Source: Fibrella forsythiae
GTDB lineage: Bacteria > Bacteroidota > Bacteroidia > Cytophagales > Spirosomataceae
Length of the DNA stretch: 64,000 nucleotides
Reading direction: 5' to 3'
Assembly (NCBI RefSeq): GCF_017353175.1
Contig: NZ_JAFMYW010000004.1
Location: 434,001 to 498,000 of the forward strand
This document shows positions 7,711-15,664 of the stretch, piece after piece (position 1 is the stretch's first letter; each line of letters opens with the position of its first letter). The position numbers and the translations under genes are program-made. Under the pieces are notes generated by a model. That model did no database searches and was not told the DNA's origin. It was given only the letters and a program-made list of their open reading frames with translations.

Positions 7711-9591
7711 ATGAAAGAATCCTTCTTTTTTCAAGCGATGGTCTACCTGGCCGCCGCCGTTGTCATGGTTCCCATCGCCAAAAAGGTGGGCTTAGGCTCC
7801 GTTCTGGGTTATTTGTTGGCGGGCGTACTCATTGGGCCCGCCTGTCTGCAATTTGTTGGTCAGGAAGGCACCGACATCATGCACTTTGCCGAATTTGGCG
7901 TTGTGATGATGCTCTTCGTCATCGGTCTTGAATTGGAGCCATCCCGGTTATGGCGCCTCCGCAAAGCGATTCTCGGCATGGGAGGCGTTCAGATTGCGGC
8001 CACTGCCCTACTTACTGGTGGACTGGCCCTGCTGTTCAACGTTGTCTGGCAGCAAGCGCTGGTGCTGGGGCTTATCATTGCGCTCTCATCAACGGCTATC
8101 GTGTTGCAATCACTTAACGAAAAAGGGCTGATGCAGACCGCCGCCGGACAAGGCTCATTCGCCGTATTATTATTTCAGGACATCGCGGTCATTCCCATGC
8201 TGGCTCTTTTTCCACTCCTCGCCACCGCCACCCCTGCTACGCAGGCAGGCGGTGACCACGGCAGCGCAAGCCTGATCGATTCATTGCCTGTCTGGTTGCA
8301 ACCCATCGTATTGCTGGGCTCGGTCGCGTTCATTATCGTTGCCGGGCGATACCTGACCCCTCCGCTGTTCCGTGTTGTAGCTAAAACCGGTATGCGTGAG
8401 CTATTTACGGCCACAGCACTACTCCTGGTGGTCGGTATTGCCGTTCTGATGACAACTGTTGGTTTAAGCCCGGCGCTGGGTACGTTCCTGGCGGGGGTCG
8501 TACTGGCCAACAGCGAATACCGGCACGAACTGGAAAGCGATATCGACCCGTTCAAAGGGCTGCTGTTGGGCCTGTTCTTTATCGCCGTTGGTGCCTCCAT
8601 CGACTTTCAGCTGATCATGGCCAACCCCCTGCTGATTATCAGCCTGGTGCTGAGCATTATGCTCTGTAAACTCTTGGTGTTGCTGGCCATTGGCCGGTCG
8701 TTCAACCTATCGACCGAACAGAACCTGATTTTCAGCTTCGGTCTGTGTCAGATAGGTGAATTCGCTTTTGTTTTATTCAGTTTCACGGCGCAGGAAGGCA
8801 TACTCCCAAAATCACTGACCGATATTATGACGGCTGTGGTGGCCATTAGCATGGCCTTTACGCCGCTGGTTATGCTGCTGAACGATAAGCTGATACTACC
8901 CCGCCTTGGCGTGAAAAAAGAAGATGACCGGGAAAGCGATGTGGCCGCCGAAGACAACCCGGTTATCATTGCCGGCTACGGCCATTTCGGCAATACGATT
9001 GGTCGCTTTTTGCAGGCAAACAACGTCGGAACCACCGTGCTGGATGTAGACAGCGACAACGTAACCTGGCTGCGGCGAATGGGGTTCAAAGTGTATTACG
9101 GCGATGCCAGCCGCCACGATCTGCTCGACATTGCCGGTGCGGCCAGAGCCAAAATCATCGTCATCGCCATCAACGATCCCGAAAAAAGGCTTGAACTGAT
9201 CGAAACGGTGAAAAAGCACTTCCCGAACCTGCACATCCTCGTTCGCTCTACCAACCGGTACGACGCGTATGACCTGATGAACGCCGGTATGCTGCACATT
9301 TACCGCGAAACCCTCGACACCAGCCTTCGCCTTGGCGTCGACGCGCTCACGTTGCTGGGTCACCGGGCGCACGAAGCATCCCGGGCAGCCAAAACGTTCT
9401 TTATTCACGACGAACGGACACTGAAGCGGCTATCCGCCATTCGTAACGAAGATGAATACCTTATGGCCGCCCGCGAATCGATGGACGAACTTGAGCGGGT
9501 CATTCAGGCCGACCGCAACGCCACCAGCCTGCACATCGAAGAGGGATGGGACGATGCAACGCTGGCACTCGAAGCCAAAGGAACTAACTGA
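7711..9591 (+). CDS. KefB/KefC-type potassium/proton antiporter (CPA2) with RCK domain
   Basis: 626 residues. The N-terminal CPA2 membrane domain (about residues 1-385) shows GSVLGYLLAGVLIGP, the helix-4 region SSTAIVLQSLNEKG and the pore motif FQDIAVIPML. The C-terminal RCK/TrkA-N domain begins at about 413 with the Rossmann loop VIIAGYGHFGNTIGRFL, followed by an acidic ribose-binding site (VLDVDSDN) and GDASRHDLL. Such proteins release K+ when electrophile-glutathione adducts bind the RCK domain. The upstream KefF-like flavoprotein is the likely ancillary subunit. The C-terminal tail (EEGWDDATLALEAKG) is acidic. A small hairpin follows the stop. Confidence 0.92.
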   Translation: MKESFFFQAMVYLAAAVVMVPIAKKVGLGSVLGYLLAGVLIGPACLQFVGQEGTDIMHFAEFGVVMMLFVIGLELEPSRLWRLRKAILGMGGVQIAATALLTGGLALLFNVVWQQALVLGLIIALSSTAIVLQSLNEKGLMQTAAGQGSFAVLLFQDIAVIPMLALFPLLATATPATQAGGDHGSASLIDSLPVWLQPIVLLGSVAFIIVAGRYLTPPLFRVVAKTGMRELFTATALLLVVGIAVLMTTVGLSPALGTFLAGVVLANSEYRHELESDIDPFKGLLLGLFFIAVGASIDFQLIMANPLLIISLVLSIMLCKLLVLLAIGRSFNLSTEQNLIFSFGLCQIGEFAFVLFSFTAQEGILPKSLTDIMTAVVAISMAFTPLVMLLNDKLILPRLGVKKEDDRESDVAAEDNPVIIAGYGHFGNTIGRFLQANNVGTTVLDVDSDNVTWLRRMGFKVYYGDASRHDLLDIAGAARAKIIVIAINDPEKRLELIETVKKHFPNLHILVRSTNRYDAYDLMNAGMLHIYRETLDTSLRLGVDALTLLGHRAHEASRAAKTFFIHDERTLKRLSAIRNEDEYLMAARESMDELERVIQADRNATSLHIEEGWDDATLALEAKGTN

Positions 9592-9596
9592 CAGCG

Positions 9597-9622
9597 ATAG
9601 GCCAGGTACGTTGCCTGGCTAT
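9597..9622. terminator. Short hairpin with the CAGGTACGTT motif in its loop
   Basis: GCCAGG (9601-9606) pairs with CCTGGC (9614-9619) around a loop containing TACGTT, between the convergent Kef and Ate1-like genes. The stem is only 6 bp plus a bulged extension, so this is a modest terminator candidate. Confidence 0.4.
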
Positions 9623-10294
9623 TTAACTCTCTTCCAGGTTGGCCGATTCCAGCACCCGCGCCGTTTCCCACGAAAAAGGGAGCCAATCGCCGTTGAGCGC
9701 ATCGTACACTTCGGTTGCCGCCTCGCAGGCAAACAATTTGTAATCGAATTTGGGGTATTGCCCTATCAGATAGCCAGGGTAATAGTAGGCCTTATGTTGC
9801 TGCTGGGCATACTGTATCTTCAACAGCATCAGATATTTACCCAGACTATGCTTGCGGTAGTCCGGATGGTAAAAATTCATGATACCCGCAATACTTTGAT
9901 CGCCGTTATCGAAGATGCCAGCGGCAATCAACTTCCCCTGATCGCGAATCTCAATAACGTAGGTATCGAAAATAGTACGGGGGCTCCCCTCGAGCAGGCA
10001 CGACTCTACGGAGTAGGGTGCATCAAAATCCAGGCTGTTCCAGTACTCATCATATAGCGACTCCAGTTCATCTGTAATTACCAATGGCTTAACCGTGGCA
10101 TCGAATCGCTCATTGATTCGGAACAGGCGTTTTTGCTTAGAACCGAGCGAAACAGCCGCGAGCACGATACGCAGCCAGTGTACGGGATAACGTACCTCGT
10201 CGAAGTACACATAGCGACATGTAAACACTTGTTGCTGCATCCTGAAATACCCCCGGCTAAGGAACAGATCCAGCCTGCTTCGTTCGATCATCAC
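9623..10294 (-). CDS. Ate1/Bpt-like aminoacyl-tRNA-protein transferase family protein
   Basis: 223 residues. The N-terminal part (LDLFLSRGYFRMQQQVFTC) resembles the N-domain of arginyl/leucyl-tRNA-protein transferases, and the C-terminal half has the GNAT-like core of the family (YVIEIRDQGKLIAAGIFDNGDQSIAGIMNFYHPDYRKHSLGKYLMLLKIQYA, read in pieces, then YYYPGYLIGQ). The usual CxxC of Ate1 is not obvious, so substrate and activity are uncertain. In the family these enzymes add Arg or Leu to the N-terminus of proteins as a degradation signal. It is a single gene convergent with the Kef antiporter. Confidence 0.7.
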   Translation of the reverse strand: MMIERSRLDLFLSRGYFRMQQQVFTCRYVYFDEVRYPVHWLRIVLAAVSLGSKQKRLFRINERFDATVKPLVITDELESLYDEYWNSLDFDAPYSVESCLLEGSPRTIFDTYVIEIRDQGKLIAAGIFDNGDQSIAGIMNFYHPDYRKHSLGKYLMLLKIQYAQQQHKAYYYPGYLIGQYPKFDYKLFACEAATEVYDALNGDWLPFSWETARVLESANLEES

Positions 10295-10386
10295 ACAAGT
10301 ATAACTCTATACATGGTTCGTTTACTAAACGCTATAGTTTCTTATTATCCCCCTTATCTGCAGCAGCATAGCCCCGCCGAGCCTTG

Positions 10387-11919
10387 TTATTGTGCTGCAA
10401 CGATTGACGCAACGGGCGAAGGAAGGGGAGTCGGCTGGCCGTTGGTTGGCTCGGGGCGTAATTCACCCTGCTCAACGGCCTGCTGAATTTGCACGCTGAT
10501 GGGCGTGTACTCCACCTCACACGGATACCCGAACAGGCAGTTTGCCTTGATCTGATCAACAACCTTGGCGGGCACCATTACCTCCCAGCCATCTTCGCCC
10601 GCCTGAATCATTTCCAGCACATGGTCGGTCGAGATGTGCAGATTTTGCTCGTTGTAATCGGTAATGTCCTCGATTTTGTCGTTGCTTTTCAGATACTGAA
10701 ACAGCGGCTCCAGGTGCGGTGGCAACTGAAACTGGGCGCAGGTGTAGATCTGCCCGTTGCGGAAAGTGGGATACACGAACAGCTTTACCTTCCGGCTAAA
10801 CAGCGTGGCAAACGATTCCAGAATGCCGCCTGGCAGGAAGTTGTAATGGTCTTCCTCGAAGATATATTCCAGGTTCGGAATGCCCATGATCAGACCAATC
10901 TTGAGCCGGGTGAGCCGCGACAGATAGGCCACCAGCCGGTAATACTCGTGATAATTCGAGATCATCACCGTTTGGCCCAGCCCACACAGAATATCTACCC
11001 GGTCCAGAAAGTCTTTTTCGTCTATACCCTGTTCATTCGCTTTCAGGTTGTGTAGGGTCAATTCCGACAGCATCATGACCCGATCCTGCGTTACATCAGG
11101 CTCTTCCAGAAATTGCTTCAGCCCGTTATCGATCATATCGAGCTGCACATTGGTTACCGGACGAAGCCGCCCGCGCATAACCACCACATTTTTCTTGTAA
11201 AGCGCTTCTTTCGGCTGTAATACCTGCCCGTCGGGGCCAAAAAGCGCGGCATCAGTGAACCCGTTCTTCACCAGATACAGGCTCATCAACCGGTTGTCGA
11301 CATGCGCGAAATCAGGGCCACCGCACCGGATCGTATCGATCTGAATACGCTCGGGCGACAGATCGTCCATTAGCGACAGCACCAGCGTTTCGGGCGCCTT
11401 AGCGTAATAAAAGCAGGCATAAATCAAGTTTACCCCAATGATTCCCAGCGTTTGCTGCTGCAACAGGTTCTCGTTATCGAGCAACCGTACGTGAATAACG
11501 ACATCATTGGGCGGCGACAGCGGGTCGCTCTGAAAGCGACAACCCAGCCAGCCGTGGCCTTCGTTTGTTTTCTGGTAATTCAGGGCAACAACGGTATTCG
11601 CAAACGCAAAGAAGGTTGTGTCGGCACCACGTTTTTCCGACAATCGTTTTTCAAGCAGGCTATACTCTTTGTTGAGCATCTTCATCAGCCGCGATTCAAC
11701 AACGTACCTACCACTTACTTCGGTACCATAGATCGCATCGCTGAAGGTCATATCATAGGCAGACATCGTCTTTGCTACCGTACCCGACGCGCCACCCGCT
11801 TTAAAAAAGATCGCTGCCGTTTCCTGCCCCGCCCCGATTTCGGCGAAAGAGCCGTAAATCCGACGATCGAGGTTAAGACGCAACGCTTTCTGTTTAGTGC
11901 CTATATTTTTTTCGTACAT
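10387..11919 (-). CDS. Conserved protein of unknown function (510 aa)
   Basis: Starts MYEKNIGTKQKALRLNL at 11919; the frame is open upstream but the extra 21 residues (Cys-rich, ISTMYEKN junction) do not look conserved. The protein is soluble, without signal peptide or membrane helix. Distinct segments include YGSFAEIGAGQETAAIFFK, AKTMSAYDMTFSDAIYG, HGWLGCRFQ and VMISNYHEYYRLVAYLSRL. I remember long proteins with this start in many Bacteroidetes and other phyla, variously and unconvincingly named, and cannot assign a reaction. The C-terminal 35 residues are Pro/Gln-rich and probably disordered. The kinase-like gene on its 5' side is on the same strand, 80 bases away. Confidence 0.8.
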   Translation of the reverse strand: MYEKNIGTKQKALRLNLDRRIYGSFAEIGAGQETAAIFFKAGGASGTVAKTMSAYDMTFSDAIYGTEVSGRYVVESRLMKMLNKEYSLLEKRLSEKRGADTTFFAFANTVVALNYQKTNEGHGWLGCRFQSDPLSPPNDVVIHVRLLDNENLLQQQTLGIIGVNLIYACFYYAKAPETLVLSLMDDLSPERIQIDTIRCGGPDFAHVDNRLMSLYLVKNGFTDAALFGPDGQVLQPKEALYKKNVVVMRGRLRPVTNVQLDMIDNGLKQFLEEPDVTQDRVMMLSELTLHNLKANEQGIDEKDFLDRVDILCGLGQTVMISNYHEYYRLVAYLSRLTRLKIGLIMGIPNLEYIFEEDHYNFLPGGILESFATLFSRKVKLFVYPTFRNGQIYTCAQFQLPPHLEPLFQYLKSNDKIEDITDYNEQNLHISTDHVLEMIQAGEDGWEVMVPAKVVDQIKANCLFGYPCEVEYTPISVQIQQAVEQGELRPEPTNGQPTPLPSPVASIVAAQ

Positions 11920-11999
11920 AGTGCTGATCGAAGTGGTACAACCAAAATTACACCATTTACCATAAGAACAATAAACCTGCAAAATGGGTTGACTATGGC

Positions 12000-12941
12000 C
12001 TAAAAACGGTTCAGTACCCGTTCAACGCCCGATACGTACCCCGACCCAAACAGATTTACATGTACTAACAACGGATACAGGTTGTAGATCGGTATGCGCT
12101 CAATAAAGCCCGGTTCCAGCGGAAACAGCTCGGTATAAGCGTCATAAAAATGGGCATCGAAGCCACCAAATAGATGAGTAAAAGCCAATTCGGCCTCGCG
12201 CAGCCCATAATACACAGCCGGATCCACCAACGCCGGTTCGCCCGATTCAGTGATCAGCACATTACCAGTCCAGAGATCACCGTGAAGCAGCGCAGGGCGG
12301 TCGGCTGGAAGCAACTCGGGCAACCGATCGCGAAGGCGGAAAAGCGCGTCGTAGTGTGCTTTGGTGAGCAGACCGTTATAGAGCGCCTGCCCGGCCTGCG
12401 GCAATAGTCGGTGGTCAAAGAAAAAGTCATAACCACTGGTCGTCAGTGTATTACACTGCGCCAACGTACCTATAAAATTGTCGTGATCGAGGCCAAACTG
12501 CGGCTGTGTATGAGCGTGTAATTCGGCTAATTGATGGCCGAGTACTGTCCAGTAAACGGCTGAGGCACCCGGTAAACCACCCGTAGCCGATTCCAGGTAT
12601 TCCAGAATGAGATACGCCTGATCGCCCTGTCTGCCATGACCGATTTCGGCAGGCACCCGAATGACGTTCGCGCTGCGCAGAAGTGCCAGGCCAGCGGCTT
12701 CCACGGCAAACAGTTCGTCACCGTCAGGCATTACCTCGTCAATGCGCTGCCGCCCGGTTCCGCTCAGATTCGCCTGGTTCCATTTCACAAAGAACGTCCC
12801 CAGCGACGTAAACACCCGCGCCGCCGTGTTGATGTCGCCCCCATTCAGAAACTGTGTATCGAGCACTTCTACCGGTTCTCCCAGGTGTTGAAACAAAATA
12901 GCTTCAAAAAACTCAGCCTGCTCGTTACCCCAAAATTGCAT
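12000..12941 (-). CDS. Fructosamine-3-kinase family protein
   Basis: 313 residues. It shows the aminoglycoside phosphotransferase-like kinase fold: a Gly-rich N-lobe region (LNGGDINTAARVF), the nucleotide-binding Lys in TFFVKWNQ, the catalytic loop LLHGDLWTGNVL (Asp acting as base) and the metal-binding VDPAVYYG. The motif set and the end (YPLLVHVNLFGSGYV) match the fructosamine kinase family, which phosphorylates ketosamines on glycated proteins for repair. Cytoplasmic. A very strong palindrome separates it from the next minus-strand gene upstream. Confidence 0.9.
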   Translation of the reverse strand: MQFWGNEQAEFFEAILFQHLGEPVEVLDTQFLNGGDINTAARVFTSLGTFFVKWNQANLSGTGRQRIDEVMPDGDELFAVEAAGLALLRSANVIRVPAEIGHGRQGDQAYLILEYLESATGGLPGASAVYWTVLGHQLAELHAHTQPQFGLDHDNFIGTLAQCNTLTTSGYDFFFDHRLLPQAGQALYNGLLTKAHYDALFRLRDRLPELLPADRPALLHGDLWTGNVLITESGEPALVDPAVYYGLREAELAFTHLFGGFDAHFYDAYTELFPLEPGFIERIPIYNLYPLLVHVNLFGSGYVSGVERVLNRF

Positions 12942-13001
12942 GTTTTCTTCCGTACCGTTCCCAGAAGTAACACCGCATTGAGGCCAGCGGTTTAAAGCAA
13001 G

Positions 13002-13066
13002 CTGGGTTTGTGTAGCGCCGAAGCGGATCGCCGCCCGGTTCCAGCTTCGGCGCTACACAAACCCAG
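13002..13066. repeat. Perfect 23-bp inverted repeat (strong intergenic hairpin)
   Basis: Arms 13002-13024 and 13044-13066 are exact reverse complements, with a 19-nt G+C-rich loop. It starts just after the stop of the secreted-protein gene (13072, minus strand), so it can act as its terminator. The arm is longer and more perfect than an ordinary terminator and is followed by CAGGTACGTT, so it may be a dispersed palindromic repeat of this genome. Confidence 0.75.
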
Positions 13067-13071
13067 GTACG

Positions 13072-14220
13072 TTACAGCCCGAAACCAACACGCAAACCCG
13101 GATACACCTGTTTGAAGAAGCCGTTCATGTAAATCTCCGGCTGAACCTTGATAAACCCTTTCTGATACATTGTACCACTCAACCGAATGGCATCTTTAGC
13201 GAACTGGTTACCCGATCTGTATACGGGAATACCAACATAGAAGCCTGCCAACACGCGACTAAAATCGCCCTCAAGACTATTGGATTTGCTGTGGTAGAAC
13301 GTCAGGCCCACGTTCAAAAAATCAGTACGTTGTACGGCCTGCCCGTCAGCAGCATTCTGAAAAAAGAACGTAGACAGGTAATTCACGGAATACCCCACGG
13401 TGTGAATCCGGCTCGGAATAAACTCGGCGCTGAAGCTGAGTGATGGAGCCAACTGGTTTCGTATCAGCCCTACACCTAGACCAGGCTGTAGGCTAATAAA
13501 CGGACTTCTGGCCAGTCCGGGGTTGATGAATTTGTACTCGCGCTGGTTGGTTTGCACCAGATTGAAGGCCATTTTTGGGTTGGTAAGGTCATGATTCTTG
13601 TAGTTCTGCACATTATCCAAAGCCGTTTGTATCCGGGCATTTACGCCTCCCTCGGCCAGCAATTGAGCAATGTCATCGATAGAATTGAGCAGCAAATACA
13701 CGGCAAACTGGTGGTATGTCGTTCGCTGGCCGGGATTTTCCCACAGCACCCGCAAGGTATCCTGCCGAAGTTTAAGCAACGCAGGTGGCTCGCCAATGTT
13801 AAACTGGAACGATGTAAAAACGGGAGGGCTAGCTCGTTGGTCAATGACGCGGGCAGCGGGGCTAAGGCGGTACGTGAAGCGCAGGCCCGACGTACCTGTA
13901 GCCGTGCTATCCCTGATCTGGGCGTAATCGGTCACAAACAGCCTCAACACCGAATCGATATTTTGACGGGCACGTACCTGGGCGTAGCGGTTGAATCCGA
14001 TAATCAGCGCCGCCTGCTTACTCAGATTCACTTCGATATGGCTCCGTCCCTCGAAGTTGCGGCGGTTTCCGGGCATAGCCAGGTGCGCCCGCAGGGCATA
14101 GCTGGCGGCCCGCTCCTTCCGGTTGGGCGTATTATCGGGGACTGTCAGTTGGGGTTGCTGAGCCATAGCGGTGCCAGACAGGCCTGTAAGCAACAGCGCC
14201 ATTTTAACTATAGTATTCAT
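13072..14220 (-). CDS. Secreted protein with probable outer-membrane barrel end
   Basis: 382 residues with a signal peptide (MNTIVKMALLLTGLSGTAMA, cleaved before QQPQL). The first two thirds are mixed helical; the last about 140 residues alternate polar and aromatic/hydrophobic residues (SLSFSAEFIPSRIHTVGYS, DFLNVGLTFYHSKS) and the chain ends VYPGLRVGFGL, resembling beta-barrel strands. I do not recognise a family. It ends a three-gene unit with an ECF sigma factor and a transmembrane protein, 8 bases after the latter, so it is probably under or connected with envelope-stress control. Confidence 0.72.
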   Translation of the reverse strand: MNTIVKMALLLTGLSGTAMAQQPQLTVPDNTPNRKERAASYALRAHLAMPGNRRNFEGRSHIEVNLSKQAALIIGFNRYAQVRARQNIDSVLRLFVTDYAQIRDSTATGTSGLRFTYRLSPAARVIDQRASPPVFTSFQFNIGEPPALLKLRQDTLRVLWENPGQRTTYHQFAVYLLLNSIDDIAQLLAEGGVNARIQTALDNVQNYKNHDLTNPKMAFNLVQTNQREYKFINPGLARSPFISLQPGLGVGLIRNQLAPSLSFSAEFIPSRIHTVGYSVNYLSTFFFQNAADGQAVQRTDFLNVGLTFYHSKSNSLEGDFSRVLAGFYVGIPVYRSGNQFAKDAIRLSGTMYQKGFIKVQPEIYMNGFFKQVYPGLRVGFGL

Positions 14221-14228
14221 AAAACGAG

Positions 14229-14978
14229 TTAGTTAAGGGGAATAATCAGACGGATTTTTTCTTCTGCTGTCTCGATAGGCCGCAACGGGGCGTCGCTCAC
14301 TGGTGCGCTACCCAACCGAACAAATCGGTCATTCCGTTCGAGTTTGGCACGGGTTTCAGCCTCGGCTCGCAGTTCGTTCTGATGAACTACCGCAAATCGG
14401 CGTTTTGGGTACGTTGGCACGGCCTTTCGGGTTACTGCTGTCGGCGGCAGCTGAACCGCTGTCAACTCCGTTGGCAAGGCTTCTGCAACGGGTAAATCGA
14501 CAGGTACGTTGGCCGTCGCCACTGTCAATTGACTGTTCGTGGCGTCTGTAGTATGAGCTGATACACCAGTCGATTTTTCAACATTCCCTTTGGGGCTTTC
14601 AGAAGTTCGCTTCCTACTTCGTGACGAGGCAATCAGTGGTGTCTGTTTCGGCTGGGTACGTTCCCGTAAATGTATCGGAACATGCTTGACCACTTCCTTC
14701 TCCGTTTGCCGATTGATCTGTGTCTGGTTTAGGGCTGGCGTCGAGCGTAGCAGCCAGCCTAGAAACAGAGCCATACCAACCAGCGACGCGGCGACCAGCC
14801 AACGTACCTGACCCGTTCGCTTTGACACCAGCACAACGGTCTCCGCTGCCAACTCAGGGCGTAGTTGCTCCCAGAATTTGCCCGCGTCGAACGTACTGCC
14901 CGGCGCAGGTACGTCGGATAGCGTATCCAGCGCCTGCCTGAGGCGTTCGTCAAGATGTTTGCCTTGCTGTTCGTTCAT
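14229..14978 (-). CDS. Single-pass membrane protein, probable anti-sigma factor
   Basis: 249 residues. A cytoplasmic N-domain of about 58 residues (MNEQQGKHLDERLRQALDTL) is followed by one membrane helix (VRWLVAASLVGMALFLGWLL) and a long low-complexity Ser/Thr/Pro/Val periplasmic tail. There is no recognisable zinc anti-sigma motif. The start overlaps the end of the ECF sigma gene by 29 bases, indicating translational coupling, so the anti-sigma role is inferred from arrangement rather than from sequence. Confidence 0.75.
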   Translation of the reverse strand: MNEQQGKHLDERLRQALDTLSDVPAPGSTFDAGKFWEQLRPELAAETVVLVSKRTGQVRWLVAASLVGMALFLGWLLRSTPALNQTQINRQTEKEVVKHVPIHLRERTQPKQTPLIASSRSRKRTSESPKGNVEKSTGVSAHTTDATNSQLTVATANVPVDLPVAEALPTELTAVQLPPTAVTRKAVPTYPKRRFAVVHQNELRAEAETRAKLERNDRFVRLGSAPVSDAPLRPIETAEEKIRLIIPLN

Positions 14979-15507
14979 AGCCGTGCGTGGTTAACAAGTG
15001 CTGTAGTAAAGCCCGTGCCTTGCTCAGTTGCGATTTCGACGTGTTTTCCGAGATGTTGAGTTGCCCGGCAATTTCCCGGTGCGTGTAGCCTTCTATGGCG
15101 TAAAGGTTAAATACTGTTCGATAGCCCGGCGGCAATTCACGAATCAGTTCATAAATCTGCTCAGCATCCAGCTTGCCATCTGGCAGTTGCCCATCAGCCA
15201 CCGGCTCTACCGTCAGCTCATCCGTTTGAAACGACGGTAACGTTCGGTTCGATCGCAGATGTAGCAGCGCTTCGTTGACAACAATTCGCTGCATCCAGGC
15301 TTCGAACCCGTTATCGTCACGGTAACTAAAATCGGGTAGGCTTCGGAAAATCTTTAGGAAGGCCGTCATCAGCACTTCTTCGGCTTCCGGTTCAACCCTG
15401 ACATACCGCAAAGCCACCCGATGCAACCGATTTACATACTGGTCATACAATCGCCGCTGGGCAAAGGCATTCCCGCGCTGGCATTGGTCGATCAGTTGTT
15501 GGAGCAT
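14950..15507 (-). CDS. ECF RNA polymerase sigma factor
   Basis: 185 residues with region 2 (RRLYDQYVNRLHRVALRYV ... EVLMTAFLKIFRSLPDFSY), a short linker and region 4 (LPPGYRTVFNLYAIEGYTHREIA, then LNISENTSKSQLSKARALL, the helix-turn-helix). This is the sigma-70 ECF family common in Bacteroidetes. It directs RNA polymerase to a small stress or envelope regulon. It heads an operon with the membrane protein and the secreted protein that follow. Confidence 0.93.
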   Translation of the reverse strand: MLQQLIDQCQRGNAFAQRRLYDQYVNRLHRVALRYVRVEPEAEEVLMTAFLKIFRSLPDFSYRDDNGFEAWMQRIVVNEALLHLRSNRTLPSFQTDELTVEPVADGQLPDGKLDAEQIYELIRELPPGYRTVFNLYAIEGYTHREIAGQLNISENTSKSQLSKARALLQHLLTTHGYERTARQTS

Positions 15508-15576
15508 TACGTTCGTATTGTGGCGCTTTCTGCTGATAGAAATACAGTTTACATGCTGAGGGTTGCCTGAGGCATA

Positions 15577-15615
15577 AAAAAAGACCTGTAAGGGGTGGCC
15601 CTACAGGTCTTTTCG
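15577..15615 (-). terminator. Rho-independent terminator after glmS
   Basis: AAAAGACCTGTA (15579-15590) pairs with TACAGGTCTTTT (15602-15613), with a further GGG/CCC pairing at the loop. A- and T-runs on either side allow it to work in both directions. It lies 52 bases downstream of the glmS stop. Confidence 0.85.
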
Positions 15616-15664
15616 AGTTGATTATACCGTCAGTTAGGTTTAAAACCTCCCTGTTTATTTGACG

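Noticed and set aside
10489-11055. Plus-strand open frame opposite the 510-residue conserved gene
   Set aside because: Antisense shadow of a conserved gene; no start signal or recognisable domain.
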